Shown here: positions 12,792 through 24,578 of the stretch, one piece after another
How positions within the stretch are numbered: the first letter of the stretch is position 1
How the letters are laid out: each line of letters opens with the position of its first letter
Assembly (NCBI GenBank): GCA_030272585.1
Contig: BSYQ01000007.1
Coordinates: 5,150,001 to 5,214,000, forward strand
From: Bryopsis sp. KO-2023
Taxonomy: Eukaryota > Chlorophyta > Ulvophyceae > Bryopsidales > Bryopsidaceae
Length of the DNA: 64,000 bases
Direction: 5' to 3'
Made by a program: the position numbers and the translations under genes
Notes under the pieces: model-generated
Databases searched by the model: none
Told to the model about the DNA's origin: nothing
What the model saw: only the letters and a program-made list of their open reading frames with translations

Positions 12792-15700
12792 TCAAGCGGT
12801 GCCTGGATCCCCATTCACACTCTTGCTCGTTGCCTTCTCTTTTTCAAGTTTTTGCTCCTTCCCTTTCCCTTGAGAATTTTCTTCCTCTCCAGATGCGGAT
12901 TCACCATTTTTCGGCAGCGACTGAGATAATTCCTTGAAAAAATCCCCAGGGCTGTCGTAATCGTTGATGAAAATGACGGTGCCTGACACCAGCGGTCCAA
13001 TCACTCCGACCATTTGCAACACGAAAGCATAATTCAACACGGTCCACACGGTCGCAGCCAATCCTGCAGAGTACTTTGCATAAGCGTAAGGTCCATCCAA
13101 GGGTGCCAATCCATCCGCAATGACTTGCGCGAATTCGGTGATCGCATCCAGGGTGCCTGGTTCATAGGTCGCCACCGGGCTGGTGTTCACAGGCAGACCT
13201 GCGGACACCCAGCTGGCGAATCCCCCATCCACCACAGCGACCTGGGAAAACCCTGATGCGCGCAGTGCATCGACAATTGATTTGTAATCCTCGGACTGGG
13301 ATCCCATCAATATGAACTTGGTGACCATGGATGCCTGGAAAAAACAAACACAATAATGAGTGTTTTTCTTTTTCTTTTTTTAATGTTGCAGCTGCAAGGG
13401 CCATCCATCATCACAGTTCCACCCACAAGAAAATCTGTTTGAAATCCTGACAGGCATATTTCTTTTCTTTTTCCTTTTTTTTTGGGGGGGGGGGGGGGTC
13501 GGCAGGGCCAGGGGAGTCCGATTATTATATCGACTTTATAAAGAGTCAAACCTTTTGCTGGCCTCCAATGTATACAGCTGTAATTGCAGCCTCCGCTTGT
13601 GTTTGATTCCGGACCCTTGTCGCCAGTCTGGGGGGCAGCCTGTATGCTTCAACCGCAGCCCCTTTTCCGAAAGCTTTTTTCCTTAGTCGGGGAATGCCCA
13701 TCTCCAATCGCTCCTCTTCTGGTCTAATGAAAACACCTAACCTCAAAATCGTAAACCTGGATCTTCTTTTTCGAAAATTGATTTTGTTCTGAAAAGAATA
13801 AAAGGATTCTCCAAAAATAAATCCACACCAAAAAAAATTCATATTACTAGAAAAGACAAGAGAGCCAAAGTTATGTATATATATGTTTTCTAAAACATAT
13901 TTGCGTGATACTCGGCCTTTTGTCCGTGTGTGAAATGATTTCAATTCAAAAGACAAATTAGTAATAACAAACGCCAAATGCAGTTCCTCATGAAACTGTG
14001 GCTGCAAACCTCTGAGCATGTCTGGGGTCCGGACCCGCAAAACATTACAATACAAAAACACAGCACTCCAATAGAACAATAATTATTACATAATTATTAA
14101 AATAAATCATTAAAAATAATAATTCGATGGGGGAAATGCCTGTGGGTCGGATCACCTCAAGTCCACCAGCAGTGCCGGATCTTCGCTGGCCTCCAGGAGT
14201 CCCAAAGCTTCGAAGGGGGTAATGGTCGGGGCCTTATAAGAAAAACGATTCTTGAAGCTGATCGCAGCGTAGATACCAGCCATAGTGGTCAGAGCAAGCA
14301 ACGATGCCACTGGATGGTTCACCACGGGTCGAACGGTCGCCCCAACAGTGTCTTTGACCTCTGGTGGTATCGATCCGATGACCTGTTTTGTGTCAAAACA
14401 AAAAGAAAAAAAAAAGTAACAGGGGGTGATGTCAGTTTGTTTTGGTGGTGGTTTTCGGAATTGTTTTATTTAAGTGTGTTCAGCTTCATTTGATTTTTTC
14501 TCAAGATCGGGTGGAAAAAAAAAGAGACTTCATTCATCCTTTGACTTTTTGGGCCAAGGTGGCATCAACCGCAATTCCCACAGAAAGTGGGGGCCATTTT
14601 TTTTAAATTATTACCTTTTTTTGGGGGGGGGGGTAGGGGAGCCAAAACAGGAGAAAAAAGTGATCCTTTGACTTGAAAAAATACATAAAAAAAAAACCCA
14701 CCACCAATCTACTGCAATTTCGTACCTGGTCGACAGCAGAAGCAGCAGTAGATTTCACAGGGGTAATCACGTTCGATTGAACGGCCTGCTTGCTGGCTAC
14801 AATAGAATCTCCAATACCTTTTAACGTATTTTTGTAAGTGGCATTGATGGAGTCCGTACCGTAAGTCAAAGCCCCCTGCAACTTTTTCCCAGCACCCGTT
14901 CCTATGGTCTTGACCTCCCCTAAAAGAGGAACAAAAATAACACAAAGTACTTCATGGGTAGATTCCAACACAGATTTCCAAAACGTTGCATAAACCAACA
15001 TAGGAAGCTCTGTCAAGTAATTCACTGTCCATTGGGCCATTTGTAACACCCCCCCCCCAAAAAAAAAAAAGGAGAAGAAGAAGAACCCACTGTCCTCTTC
15101 AAAAAATCAACATTTGAATTCTGAATTCACTCGGCCCAATGGGGAGCCTTTGTAACATACAACCCCTCCCCCCCCAAAAAAAGAAAAAAAATGCCACAAA
15201 TGGAACACATGTCTGACAGATGCTTGCCTGCTTTATCATTTGCAGCTCCGAAAACGGAATCCAGAGAATTAGAAGCTGCCTGCTTGGCACCCGTAACAGC
15301 CGAGTCCAGAGATTTCGAAGCTGCCTCCTTGGCACCCGAAACACCTTTGCCCACCGATTCTTGGACATTCGACACAGTCTGACCTGCTGCTTTCTTGACA
15401 CCGGACACTGTCTGACCGGCAGCGTCCTGAACACCCGTCAAAGTTTGACCAGCTGCTTTCTTGACACCCGACACTGTCTGACCGGCAGCGTCCTGAACAC
15501 CTGACAAAGTTTGACCAGCTGCTTTCTTGACACCCGACACCGATTGACCTGCTGCATCCTGGAGCGATTGACCGGATCCTTTCTTGACACTTGAGATGAT
15601 TTTATCAGCTGCTGCCTGGACATCCTCTTTTGGAATTCCTTCTGAACAAAAACATTCAACCCAATTAAATTGGTCAAATGCAGCCACCCAACGGACCTTC

Positions 15701-16898
15701 CTATATGCATATTTGCTCGGCAACAAGACCCCCCCCCCCTCGATCAATTTTCCCGCTCAAACAGGAAAAAAAAACAATCACCACCTTCAGGAAGCTTTGG
15801 AGAATCTGCCAGTGCTGATGGCAGCTCTGGAGGACTGACTGAAGCCTCGATCGCCCCGGCCGGAGGTTCCACAGGACTTGCAACAGGAGCATCAGGGACC
15901 ACTTTCGGGATTTCAACAGGCTTTGGCACCTCGGGGGTTTTCAGAGTGAATTCCTTCAAGGGTTCTTTGATCGCCTCCGGCACCGGTGGAGTTTCTGGGG
16001 GACTACTGATCGGAGAAGCAGCAGCCACATTTGCCGGAGATGGAACGGGGACGGCAGGTGCGACCTCTTTGAACGTAGGGATCGATTCAGGGTCAGGCAG
16101 TTCTGCAGCCGATGCTCGCTCCACTGCTCTCTGAATTGATTGTTCGATTGCTGATGTTACATCAGGGACATCCACATCTGTTTCGCTTGCTGATGCTGCA
16201 GCCCTCCCACACCCTATTGGTTCAGTCAGACATCGGTTTCAGATGCTTGAGAAATAACAGGAGTGGAAAATCGACTCGGGAGGAATTGAGTGCGGACCTG
16301 ATCGTAAGGATCTGGAAGTGAAGGGTACAATCAACCGCCTCCATGGGAAAACCTGACCAAAGCCATGCAATCGTTTGTCAATTGTCGAATAATTTCTCAT
16401 CCTGCAGTCTGTGCAGGATTTCAATATATATAATTATCTCTGTAGAGGCTCCTGTTTCATTAGGTGTGACAGAAGCCTTTTGGGTTGGATATCTGTTTTT
16501 GCAAAAAACGTATCAACGCAGCTCTGCTTGCAGGACAGCGTTGAAAAAATTTCCCTGGAAGTGCCAATATAATCTAAGCAATGGGAATGCCCAGTCCTCA
16601 CAAATTGTAACAATTTAAACCAAAAAAAAAGCAGCTTTTTTTAAGAAGTCCAAAAATTGTTTTACGAATTCTGATGTTGGATCAGTCTCCAGGCACCAGT
16701 GCATGACTGGTGTGCACAAATTCGATTTGTTTTTGTTCTGCCCCCTTCAATATCGGAAAAGCCCCATCCCGGAGCGACGCGCTCGGGAACGGAAAACACG
16801 TCAGGACTGACCTCTCCAGCAGTTTTGAGAGTCCTGGCCTGGCAGGGCAAAAATCGCGTTGGCGGCGCGCAGCCAATCGACTGAGTTCTGGCCAGCAT
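12792..16898 (-). CDS. CAS: Chloroplast calcium-sensing receptor (CaS), rhodanese-like, with expanded repeat region
   Basis: Thylakoid-membrane calcium sensor of the green lineage; CaS links chloroplast Ca2+ to stress and, in algae, CO2-concentrating responses. Firm exons (descending): 16203-15785, 15641-15228, 14919-14726, 14382-14156, 13723-13552, 13334-12792; phases close across all six. The CaS signature is LLVDLRPEEERLEMGIPRLR, followed by an inactive rhodanese domain (GFSQVAVVDGGFASWVSAGL), a C-terminal hydrophobic segment (VLQMVGVIGPLVSGTVIFI) and a charged tail. An earlier hydrophobic stretch, PVASLLALTTMAGIYAAISF, precedes the rhodanese domain. Exon 16203-15785 is Pro/Ala-rich; exon 15641-15228 holds tandem amphipathic repeats of the type AAGQTVSGVKK. 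Likely 5' exons are 16898-16812 (MLARTQSIGCAPPTR, transit-like) and 16297-16232 (FLPSRFSTPVISQ), but the junction of the latter to 16203 is unresolved. With more than 650 residues it far exceeds the plant protein (about 390). The intron after the repeat exon uses a GC donor (AGCAG|gcaagc). Confidence 0.85.
15240..15600 (-). repeat. Coding tandem repeats in CaS (11/22-residue unit)
   Basis: About 33-bp units alternate as AAGQ(T/S)(V/L)SGVKK and AAGQT(L/V)(S/T)GVQD, roughly nine units in a row, then decay into AAS-K-S-LDS units. The 11-residue period and pattern of small, polar and hydrophobic residues predict an extended amphipathic helix, like LEA or apolipoprotein repeats. DNA copies are very similar, which suggests recent expansion. 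Confidence 0.8.
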
Positions 16899-17879
16899 CG
16901 TGGAATCGAAGCCCAGCCCCAACGAGACAATGCGGAGCAAATCGCAGCGTGCGGGACTTCTGATGGGGGGAGTCTGATTTTCTTTTCAATGAAAGAAAAT
17001 TGCCGCGCTAATTTGTCACACTCCTGGTCCGATTCAGAAATTCCAGAATGTCGGGTTGTGAACTGTTGCAGGTTTGAGTGCTGCTTCCGAAACGTACAAA
17101 CGAGACTCAGCAAAAAATGCAGAGTGACAACGACGGCTGTATACATTGCACTTAACTTTTACGTTGAAAAATTATCGGCCGCTGGATCGAGCACCAGACT
17201 GTCACACACACAGACCGACCCCCCCCCCCTGAATGATGGAGAGGCCCATTTTGACAATCAAGTTTAGATCCAAGAAGGGGTACCCAAATTTTCCACCTTT
17301 GCTTTCAATGCATTTAATCCTGGCTGAGCAGGAAAGCAATACCTGTAAGCTCTTAATAACGAAATTCTTCTAGTGAACAATCTTTTGCAGCCATTTGTTT
17401 GCATTCGTATTACCCATCAAAAGGGCAACGAAATGCCGAAAAAACAAAAAGAAAGAAAAGAAAAGAGAAGATACACCCTTCAAACAGAACTGGATGGAAA
17501 ACAAAAACGGCCAAGTATCCTCTTTTCACATAACGATTCTTGGCCCGGCCGCCACCTTGCAAAAAACAAAGCCAAGCTTCGCCCCCCCCCCCAAATTCAA
17601 AAATGACCCAACACCTGGAACTATAACCCACCTAACCTTACATTTCTCAACCTCAAAAAACAAAACAAAAAACAAAGAATTTCCGGCGGGTGATTGTTTT
17701 CCACCCTTTGCTTTCGATGCTATGCACAGCCCCTTTTTTTTCTTCTCAACATGGCCAGAAACCACGATTTCATACCCCCCAAATCGGCACCATCAAAGAA
17801 GAAAAAAACAAAGCCAACGCAAAAGAATCCCATCGACTAGACGTTGATTTAAACCAAAAACAGGTTAACTATTTTTTTT
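16899..17879. other. Intergenic region between CaS 5' end and PPR 3' end
   Basis: Upstream flank of CaS and downstream flank of the PPR gene. Contains C-runs (17221-17230, 17581-17591) and A-rich tracts. An open frame at 17395-17847 is compositionally biased (Lys/Pro) and not supported as a gene. Confidence 0.4.
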
Positions 17880-20800
17880 TCAAGTGTTCACTTCGCGAAA
17901 ATGGTAGCTGGGTCTGGGAGGTCTAGGCAGCGAGGCTTCGTGGGCCCACTCTCTTTGCTGTCGCATGGATGCACAAACATCGTACATCCGCCAATGGAGG
18001 GCAGGATTTTGCTGGCAGGTGGCTTCCAAAAAGGCCAACGATGCTTGGGATAGCCTCGGGTGACTGAGGGAAACGAAACAGCCAAAACACAACTCATCAT
18101 ATCATGATACCTCCAATACGAAATCATCCCACCTTCTGAGCAATAACTGTAAAAAGAGCTACACCCTGGATCGTATTTAGTGTAGCCTAGACCATTTCCG
18201 GTAATCGGCAGAAAGTCCAGAAATCAGAAAAAATAGTGTGTGGGCCACACTATTTCCGAAATCTACACTTCTTGTTAACGTTTTGGTTTTCCATGAATTT
18301 GTGTGGCATGCACTATTGCAGGGATAACACTATTGAAACTTCCACACTATATACGATTGAGGGGGTAGTTGATTTAAGGCAAAGTAAGACACCCTTGTCG
18401 AAGCCGCTCCTTCAACTCACCGTTTGTAAGCCCACTCTTCCCCCCGCTGCGATCTGTTGTTGGCCATCACCATGGCAGCCGACCCCTTCCATATATCGAA
18501 CACCCCCAACGCTCCTTCCACGTCGTTTTCCCGACAATTCATCTCGATAAGGGACTCAAACAAGCATTCCATGTCTCCGACCAGCCTCCCCAGCCCTGCA
18601 TCACCCTCCAAAACTCTGATCATCTGAAACACCCGCATGGCCCATTTCTTCTTTCTGATTCGGACGAGTCCACAGCACAAGAAACCCAAAGCATGAGCGT
18701 CGGGCAACTGAGAATGATCCCTGATGGCATCGCCTTTGGCGATTTTCCTCATGTTTTCGACGGGCAAGGTAGATTCCAGCTCCTGTTTGAGACTGGGCAT
18801 CCCTGAGCATTTCATCATATCGTCCACTATACGAAGCCCGGTGTTGATTTCGCTGGCCTGACATACGGCCTCCACAACAGCCGACCCCACCTCCCGGGAG
18901 CCTTTGATTCCTCGGCTGCGCATTTGCTTGTACAGCTCGAAAGCCGTTCCGGCCCGAGAATGCCTGGAGCAAGCAATGATCAACGAATGGTAGGTTTCTT
19001 TCGTCGGCTCCATCCCTCGATTTCGCATCAGTCTCAGCACCACAATCGCCCTCTCGATGAAGTGCTTGGACAAAGCTCTGACCAGGGAATTCAACGTGTG
19101 ATGCTCGATGGACCCATGCTGCCAAGCCAGCACCTTGATGAGCTCCAACGCTTCGTCCAATCGGCCCTGAACGGTGCACATGTTGATCAGGATGTTGTGG
19201 CATTCATCCGTAGGCAAGATCCCCTCCTCGTGGGCTTCCCTGTACATCTGGAAGGCCAAATCCACACTGCCTTTGCGTTGGCAGGCCACCAACAAGCACC
19301 CATACGTCACAGCCGTCGGCTTCAACCCATCCCTCCGCATATCATCCAACAGCTCGAACGCTCTGTCCAAATTTGGCCCGGAGCCGTCTTTCACGCACGC
19401 ATCCATCATGGCGGTGTAAGCCTCCACCGATGTTTGCACCCCCGACTCCACCATTTCTTGGAACAACCTCCAAGCGAGTGCGGCGTTTTGGGCTTTCGAA
19501 CAAGCTGTGAGGAGAGCGACATATGCTCGACCGGTGACCTCCAGCCCTGCGGTGTGAATGCCTTCCATGAAATCTAAAGCCTCGTCCAACTCGCCCATCC
19601 CAGCAAAACCACCCATCAAGGTGTTGTATGTGATCGAGTCAGGGGCCGGTCCAGAGGCTCTCATCGAATCGAATATATCGACGGCTTGCTCCATGTCCCC
19701 CAAAGAAGTGCATGCATGCACCAGAGAGTTGAAAGCGATCAGCATGGAACCCCCCCTCTCATCACGGTTGGTCTCCCAATCGATCCGTAGCTTATGGCCG
19801 ATTTGATTGGCAAAATTAACCAACAGCGGGTCCCCTTGAGAACCAAGAGAGCACGAAGTCAATGCTGCTGAATAGATGTGGCAATTTGGCCTCACCCCGT
19901 CCTCCTATGCATCCCCAAATTGAAAAATACAGATGTGAGTAAATCATCAGCCTTTGATAACGAAATCTTTCAATCTACCCAAACCAACCCCTAAAGCAAT
20001 ACATCAGCAGCAGAACCCGATGAGGTGCATTCCTCCCACACCATTCAATTGATGGATACAACAACAGATGCACCATAGCATGGGCAATATGAACAAAACA
20101 GAATGTACGGATGCATTCGCCTTCAACGAGACATCTCTCACTAACCTGCATTGCGTTCCACACATCGATGGCTCTCTCCGGAATCCCATGTCGACCGCAG
20201 AAGGTCAACAGACTGGAATAAACCATGGCCCCCGGGCTGCCAGCCGCCACCCGAAACTCCTCCACAGCAACGAACACCTTGTCGGTCTGCCCCACCTCCA
20301 GTTTCGCTTGGGAGAGCGAGGTAATCAGCGCACTTAAGATGTGGCGATTGATCATTATGTCATGGTTGGCCATCACATCGCACAGGGACATCAGCCAGCC
20401 CCCGTCTTGCTCCTCGCATTCAGCGGCCGCATCAAACACAACTGTGAAGGTGTGTGGCATCGGCCTCAGCCCAAGGTCCAGCATTTCGCTCAGCAGTTTC
20501 TTGACGTCGTCCATCCTCTTGGCAGCCCCCAGGCCTCGGATCATTCCGGTGTAGGTTACCGCATCCGGACCGAGGCCGGCTTGCTGGAGAGCTTCCCAGA
20601 TTTCCGTAGCCCCATCGATGTCCCCATTTCGACTGTACGCATCGATCATGGAGTTATACACGTAGATGCTTTCAATCCCGTCTCTGACGGCCACATCAAA
20701 AGTTGCTCGGGCCTCCTCAACATCACCTACTCTACCAAGCGCCGAAATTCCAGCGCTGTACGAGTATTGGTCGGGCCTCAACCCCATTTCCTCCCGCAAA

Positions 20801-21975
20801 TCGAGAACCTCGAACAAACCCTCCATGTCTTTCAATTCCAGACATTCCTTCATCAGCAAGCTGAAAAGCCGGACTTGGGCCGGCAGCAGCCGGACGTATT
20901 CCAGAGCCAAATCGCGACGGGATTTTCTAAGGCATTTTTGAATGAATTTCTTGTGCCTTCTTCCCAGGAGCTTCAGAATGAATTGAGAATGCCAGCTGGT
21001 GTCGGGTGCATGGTCCACAGGTTCGTCGGGCTCACTGGAATCGGTATGGACTTCGTCTTTGCTGCCGAATAGAAAATCTTCCCCGCTGGAATAAACTGTT
21101 GGCTTTGAATGCGAAGGGCCATCGGTGAATTCTCTGCTGCTGGATGGACCTGGGCCAGCAGCGTCCGAAACTAATTGCCCTTTTGATCGGAAATCTGGTG
21201 GAGTCACGTCGTCGGAGTTTCTGGGTTGAACGTGGGATGGCCGCCCCCTTTGCAATTCCCTTCTGAGACTGAATTGCACCATCAAAACGGTGAGGAATGT
21301 GTGGGGATTTTTTCTTTGGTAAATCATTTTTTTTGATTTTTTACTTGTTTTGAGAAAGAGGAGGGCCGTCTGTGATTCTATATTTTGTGCAAAAAAATGC
21401 CCAGAGGAGAAAGCTACTCAACAACAAAAAAAAATGTCAATGTGATTGTGTGCTGTTTTTTTGTTTTTTTGCTTTTTTTGGGGGGGGGGGAGATTCATAA
21501 AAAAAACTGAAGGTGGCAACCAAAGGATTAGAAAAAGTTGAAGTTGGTTGCCTTGAACTTTTCCATATTCTTTTGAAGAAAGTTTTGCATATTTCCAGAA
21601 GCAAACTTCTGGAAATATGCATGAGCTCCTTGAACAAACCAACCTCAATATTTGTTGCCAACAAGCCTCCACTTCGCCGACTTCCAAAGCAGCGTCGAAC
21701 GACTCGAGCGAAAACCTGTCGGGCCACTCCACGACCCCCTCAGGCGATTCGGCTTTCTGGAAGTTGGGCGCCGTTCGCAACGGAACCGATTTCGTCTGAC
21801 ACCGAGGCAATCCCGGCGTCAGCGGAGCTGCTCGTGAAGGCGAAACCCTGGGTCGAACGCACCGCGTCGCGCCGTTGCGCTTTTTGACGTCGTGAGAAAT
21901 CTGTTTCGAAACTGGCGCGCGTGGAACGAACGACGAAGGCGCCGTTGCGCGTCTCATCAACCCTGGCAAAACCAT
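17880..21975 (-). CDS. Long pentatricopeptide repeat (PPR) protein, 4 exons, 1,038 aa
   Basis: P-class PPR protein, expected to bind organelle RNA in a sequence-specific way. Exons (descending): 21975-21644, 21262-20146, 19904-18421, 18063-17880; sum 3,117 nt, phases close. Residues 1-70 are rich in R, S, P and A (MVLPGLMRRATAPSSF) and look like a plastid or mitochondrial transit peptide. PPR units run from about residue 170 to 900, for example YVYNSMIDAYSRNGDIDGA, PDAVTYTGMIRGLGAAKRM, PDSITYNTLMGGFAGMGEL and EAYTAMMDACVK. Some units carry the phrase GLKPTAVTYGCLLVACQRKG, which recalls the MRL1 family that stabilises rbcL mRNA; I treat that as a low-confidence candidate only. No DYW or SMR domain is seen; the last 60 residues are basic and Pro-rich. 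Intron 3 (18064-18420) contains a MITE; intron 1 contains a perfect hairpin. Confidence 0.9.
18160..18367 (+). mobile_element. MITE copy 1 (TA...TA, Tc1/mariner-like ends), in PPR intron 3
   Basis: 208 bp including flanking TA. The ends form terminal inverted repeats: tacaccctggatcgtattt at the left, and the right end read on the opposite strand starts taccccctcaatcgtata. A second, opposite-strand copy at 46396-46602 matches along its whole length with about 15% mismatch. No coding capacity. TA at both ends suggests TA target-site duplication, as in Tc1/mariner-type non-autonomous elements. Confidence 0.85.
21587..21620. repeat. Perfect 15-bp inverted repeat, 4-nt loop
   Basis: gcatatttccagaag at 21587-21601, loop caaa, then its exact reverse complement at 21606-21620. 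It lies in intron 1 of the PPR gene and would form a stable hairpin in the pre-mRNA. Confidence 0.9.
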
Positions 21976-22214
21976 GCCCAGAGAAACACGAGCAGTGCGA
22001 ACGGTGTCTAGAAGGAGGGGTTCGAGACGCTGTGAAATTAACTCACCTCACGATCCCCCCAGATTGAAAACCGTGTGTCAGCCCTGTCAAAATGTGACGA
22101 CTCTGTATTTAGCGTCGGGTTGGGGAAGGGGGAGTGTCAATCGTTCGATTTCCAGTCGCTGCACAGGATTTTCATTTTCGAAACAACAGAAAGGAGAAGT
22201 TGGTTTTTTTTTCA
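21976..22214. promoter_or_regulatory. Divergent promoter region, PPR (-) / ENOD93-like (+)
   Basis: Only 239 bp separate the two start codons, which face away from each other, so one short region must serve both genes. No TATA box was identified with confidence. The classification rests on gene positions only. Confidence 0.45.
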
Positions 22215-23043
22215 ATGGCAGCAGTCGAGGAACGCAAAGCCCAGCAGTCTCAATGCACATGGGACGCGGCGGTGGCGGGTTGTAAGGCTGCAGTAGGGGC
22301 TTTGGCCGTTTCCTGGCCTGCAGTGTATCTCGCAAATAAGAATTTCACCGGATTCAGAACTCGTTTGGGAATCAGCGGAAAAACGGCGCTCGTGGTGAGG
22401 CAGCATTCGCGGAAAGGATTTCTTCGTTCCTTTAACTTTTCTTTTCTTGGGTTGAATTTCTGCGTCTCTGGTCAGGATCGACCAGAGAAACAGAATTTTT
22501 TTGTCATTGTGCAAAACACAATAAATAAAAAAAAACAAAAAACAGTGAGCTTTCTGAAGTAAATATAAAAGCTGAAGTGCAGCTCCAGAGTCAATTTTTT
22601 GGGGTGATTCCTGGCAGCAATCAGATATGCAGTCGATATAACCTTGATTTTGAGTTCTCGAACTGCTTGATTTCGCTGTCGTTTTTTCTCTGTATTTATT
22701 ATTATGATATATGTTTATTATCATTATACTCTCAGATGCAGCTATGGAGGGTTTTCTAGAACTGACTAATATTCAGCTGGGTTGTTTCTCAGTTCAGCTA
22801 AATCACCTTGTTATGGACACCCTTCATTGGGCAAGTTTGCCTAATATGAATAAACATTCATTCATTCCTTATTATACATATACAAAATGTCTTTATTTTT
22901 ACTACTATTATTTTTTTATCCAGGTGTCGCCAGTATTCTTCATGTTCTTTTGGTCGTCTGAAATGAAAATGCATGAATGCACGTCAAAATTTTACGACAA
23001 TAACAACAACAACGGGAAAAAGGTGGAGGAGGAACTCTTCTGA
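22215..23043 (+). CDS. Small ENOD93-like membrane protein, 2 exons, 99 aa
   Basis: Exons 22215-22394 and 22924-23043 (180 + 120 nt) give 99 residues. The N-terminal half runs MAAVEERKAQQSQC, then WDAAVAGCKAAVGALAV; the second exon starts SPVFFMFFWSSEMKMHEC and ends with an Asn/Lys/Glu-rich tail. Length, the A-x-x-AG-x-KAA helix, the charged middle and the following hydrophobic helix resemble early nodulin 93 proteins, a green-lineage family of small, probably mitochondrial, membrane proteins of unclear role. The join GCG CTC GTG | GTG TCG CCA is in phase and has good splice sites (gtgagg ... ccag). The family call is moderate; the gene model is fairly strong. Confidence 0.65.
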
Positions 23044-24194
23044 AGAGTGCAGTGATAAAGAAAAGAAAAAAAAGTTAAATAACTGGCAAAAACAGTTTTG
23101 CAAGATTTCATTGAAAGAGATGTTCAGGTCCCAAGGGTGGAAATTTTGTAGGTTTAGTAAAAGGGGTTAGTCGTGTTTTGTCCATTTCATAAAGGTATGT
23201 TTTTTTTAAACGAGTGGTGTGTGAAAAGAACTGTGGGGGGGGGGAGAAAAGAAAAAAAGAAGAAGAAGAACCCAGCACCTTTGGGGCTGAAGAATTTGTG
23301 AGGGAGGGGTGGATTTGATACTGAGTGTTGAATGTATTATCTTGTGCCATGGTTACCTGTGGAGAGTGGAGTTTTTTTTTTGTTGATCCATGATGGTGTT
23401 GTAGCCGAGGTCATGTACAGGATTATTTTGTTTTGTTGCCCTCGATAGCCGATGATTAGTAATGTTCACCTAAGTTCTTGTCATCTTGCTTTGGAGGAGA
23501 AAAAACGATGGATTTTCTCTGCATTGGATTTTCTCTTCATGAGCATGTACAACAAGCACTCCAGTTTTCCTCTCTAGCACTGAGTAATGCTCGGATGGAT
23601 TATGTGCAGCCCCCCCCACACACAGGAAGAGAAACATGGCTGAAAGTATTGATCTTTGGCAGAGGCCCATCCAGTCGGCAACCATCCTAATATTTTGAAT
23701 TCAGAAATCCACTAGGTTTTGAAATCATAATTCTAACCCATGTCCATATCCTGATCAGGTCCAAAGAGGATAGATTTCTGTTGGAACTTTTGTGGATATA
23801 TATTTGGTCTAAAAGAAATGTTAATTAAGAAGAACCATCCCAAACCATGAAAACAGAACAGAAACTTTACCCCTCTGGTTATTCAGAATTGTTTTTTCAC
23901 TCAGCAAAGAGTGAATTTTTCCCTGAACCATTTCCACGCCACGCTGGCGTTCTTCCCAACATTTATTTTGTGCTCGATTGAATGACAATTTTAGAATAGA
24001 AAATTTAACGAGGAAAAAAAAAAAAACATTCCCTTTCACTTTACGTCATTCTGCACTCCCACATTTGAATTTGCACTCCTGTTATTTCTGTTACTTTTTC
24101 CTTCACGTTTTTCACTCTCACACAGTTCGTTCTCGACGCGCGAGCGATAGTCGTCCACCTCTTTATTTCTCGAGACGGGTAGTGATCAGCCACC
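23044..24194. other. Intergenic region
   Basis: 3' flank of the ENOD93-like gene and 5' flank of SNU13. Simple sequence (G-run at 23232-23241, GAA-rich tract after it). No gene supported. Confidence 0.4.
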
Positions 24195-24578
24195 ATGGCG
24201 ACGGCTGTGAACCCAAAGGCGTACCCTTTGGCACCATCAGAACTGGCGAACACCATTCTGGACATCATTCAGCAAGCGAATAACTATCGCCAGCTTCGCA
24301 AAGGTGCCAACGAGGCCACGAAATGCTTAAACCGAGGGATTACGGAGTTCGTCGTGATGTCTGCCGATGCCGTCCCGTTGGAAATCGTTTTGCACTTGCC
24401 TCTTTTGTCGGAGGATAAGAATGTGCCGTACGTTTTTGTACCGTCAAAGGCGGCGCTGGGGAGGGCTTGCGGAGTGTCGAGGCCAATCGTCGCGGTCGCG
24501 GTAACAACGAACGAGGGGAGTCAACTTAAGCCACAAATTGATCAGCTCAAGCTTGCCATCGAGAAGTTGTTGATATGA
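24195..24578 (+). CDS. SNU13: SNU13 / NHP2L1 (15.5K), L7Ae-family RNA-binding protein, intronless, 127 aa
   Basis: Binds the kink-turn of U4 snRNA (spliceosomal tri-snRNP) and of box C/D snoRNAs in the nucleus and nucleolus. The whole 127-residue family length is present in one exon. Diagnostic stretches are [17 protein letters not shown] (kink-turn contact), [20 protein letters not shown], and [19 protein letters not shown]. The start at 24195 gives the usual short N-terminus before NPKAYPLA and has a good context (caccatgg). No odd residues. Intronless in an intron-rich neighbourhood. Confidence 0.97.
   Translation: MATAVNPKAYPLAPSELANTILDIIQQANNYRQLRKGANEATKCLNRGITEFVVMSADAVPLEIVLHLPLLSEDKNVPYVFVPSKAALGRACGVSRPIVAVAVTTNEGSQLKPQIDQLKLAIEKLLI

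Noticed and set aside
17395..17847. 150-codon plus-strand frame
   Set aside because: Lys/Pro-rich low-complexity sequence, no family motif, no splice continuation.
18924..19577. 217-codon plus-strand frame opposite the PPR gene
   Set aside because: Antisense shadow of tandem PPR units.
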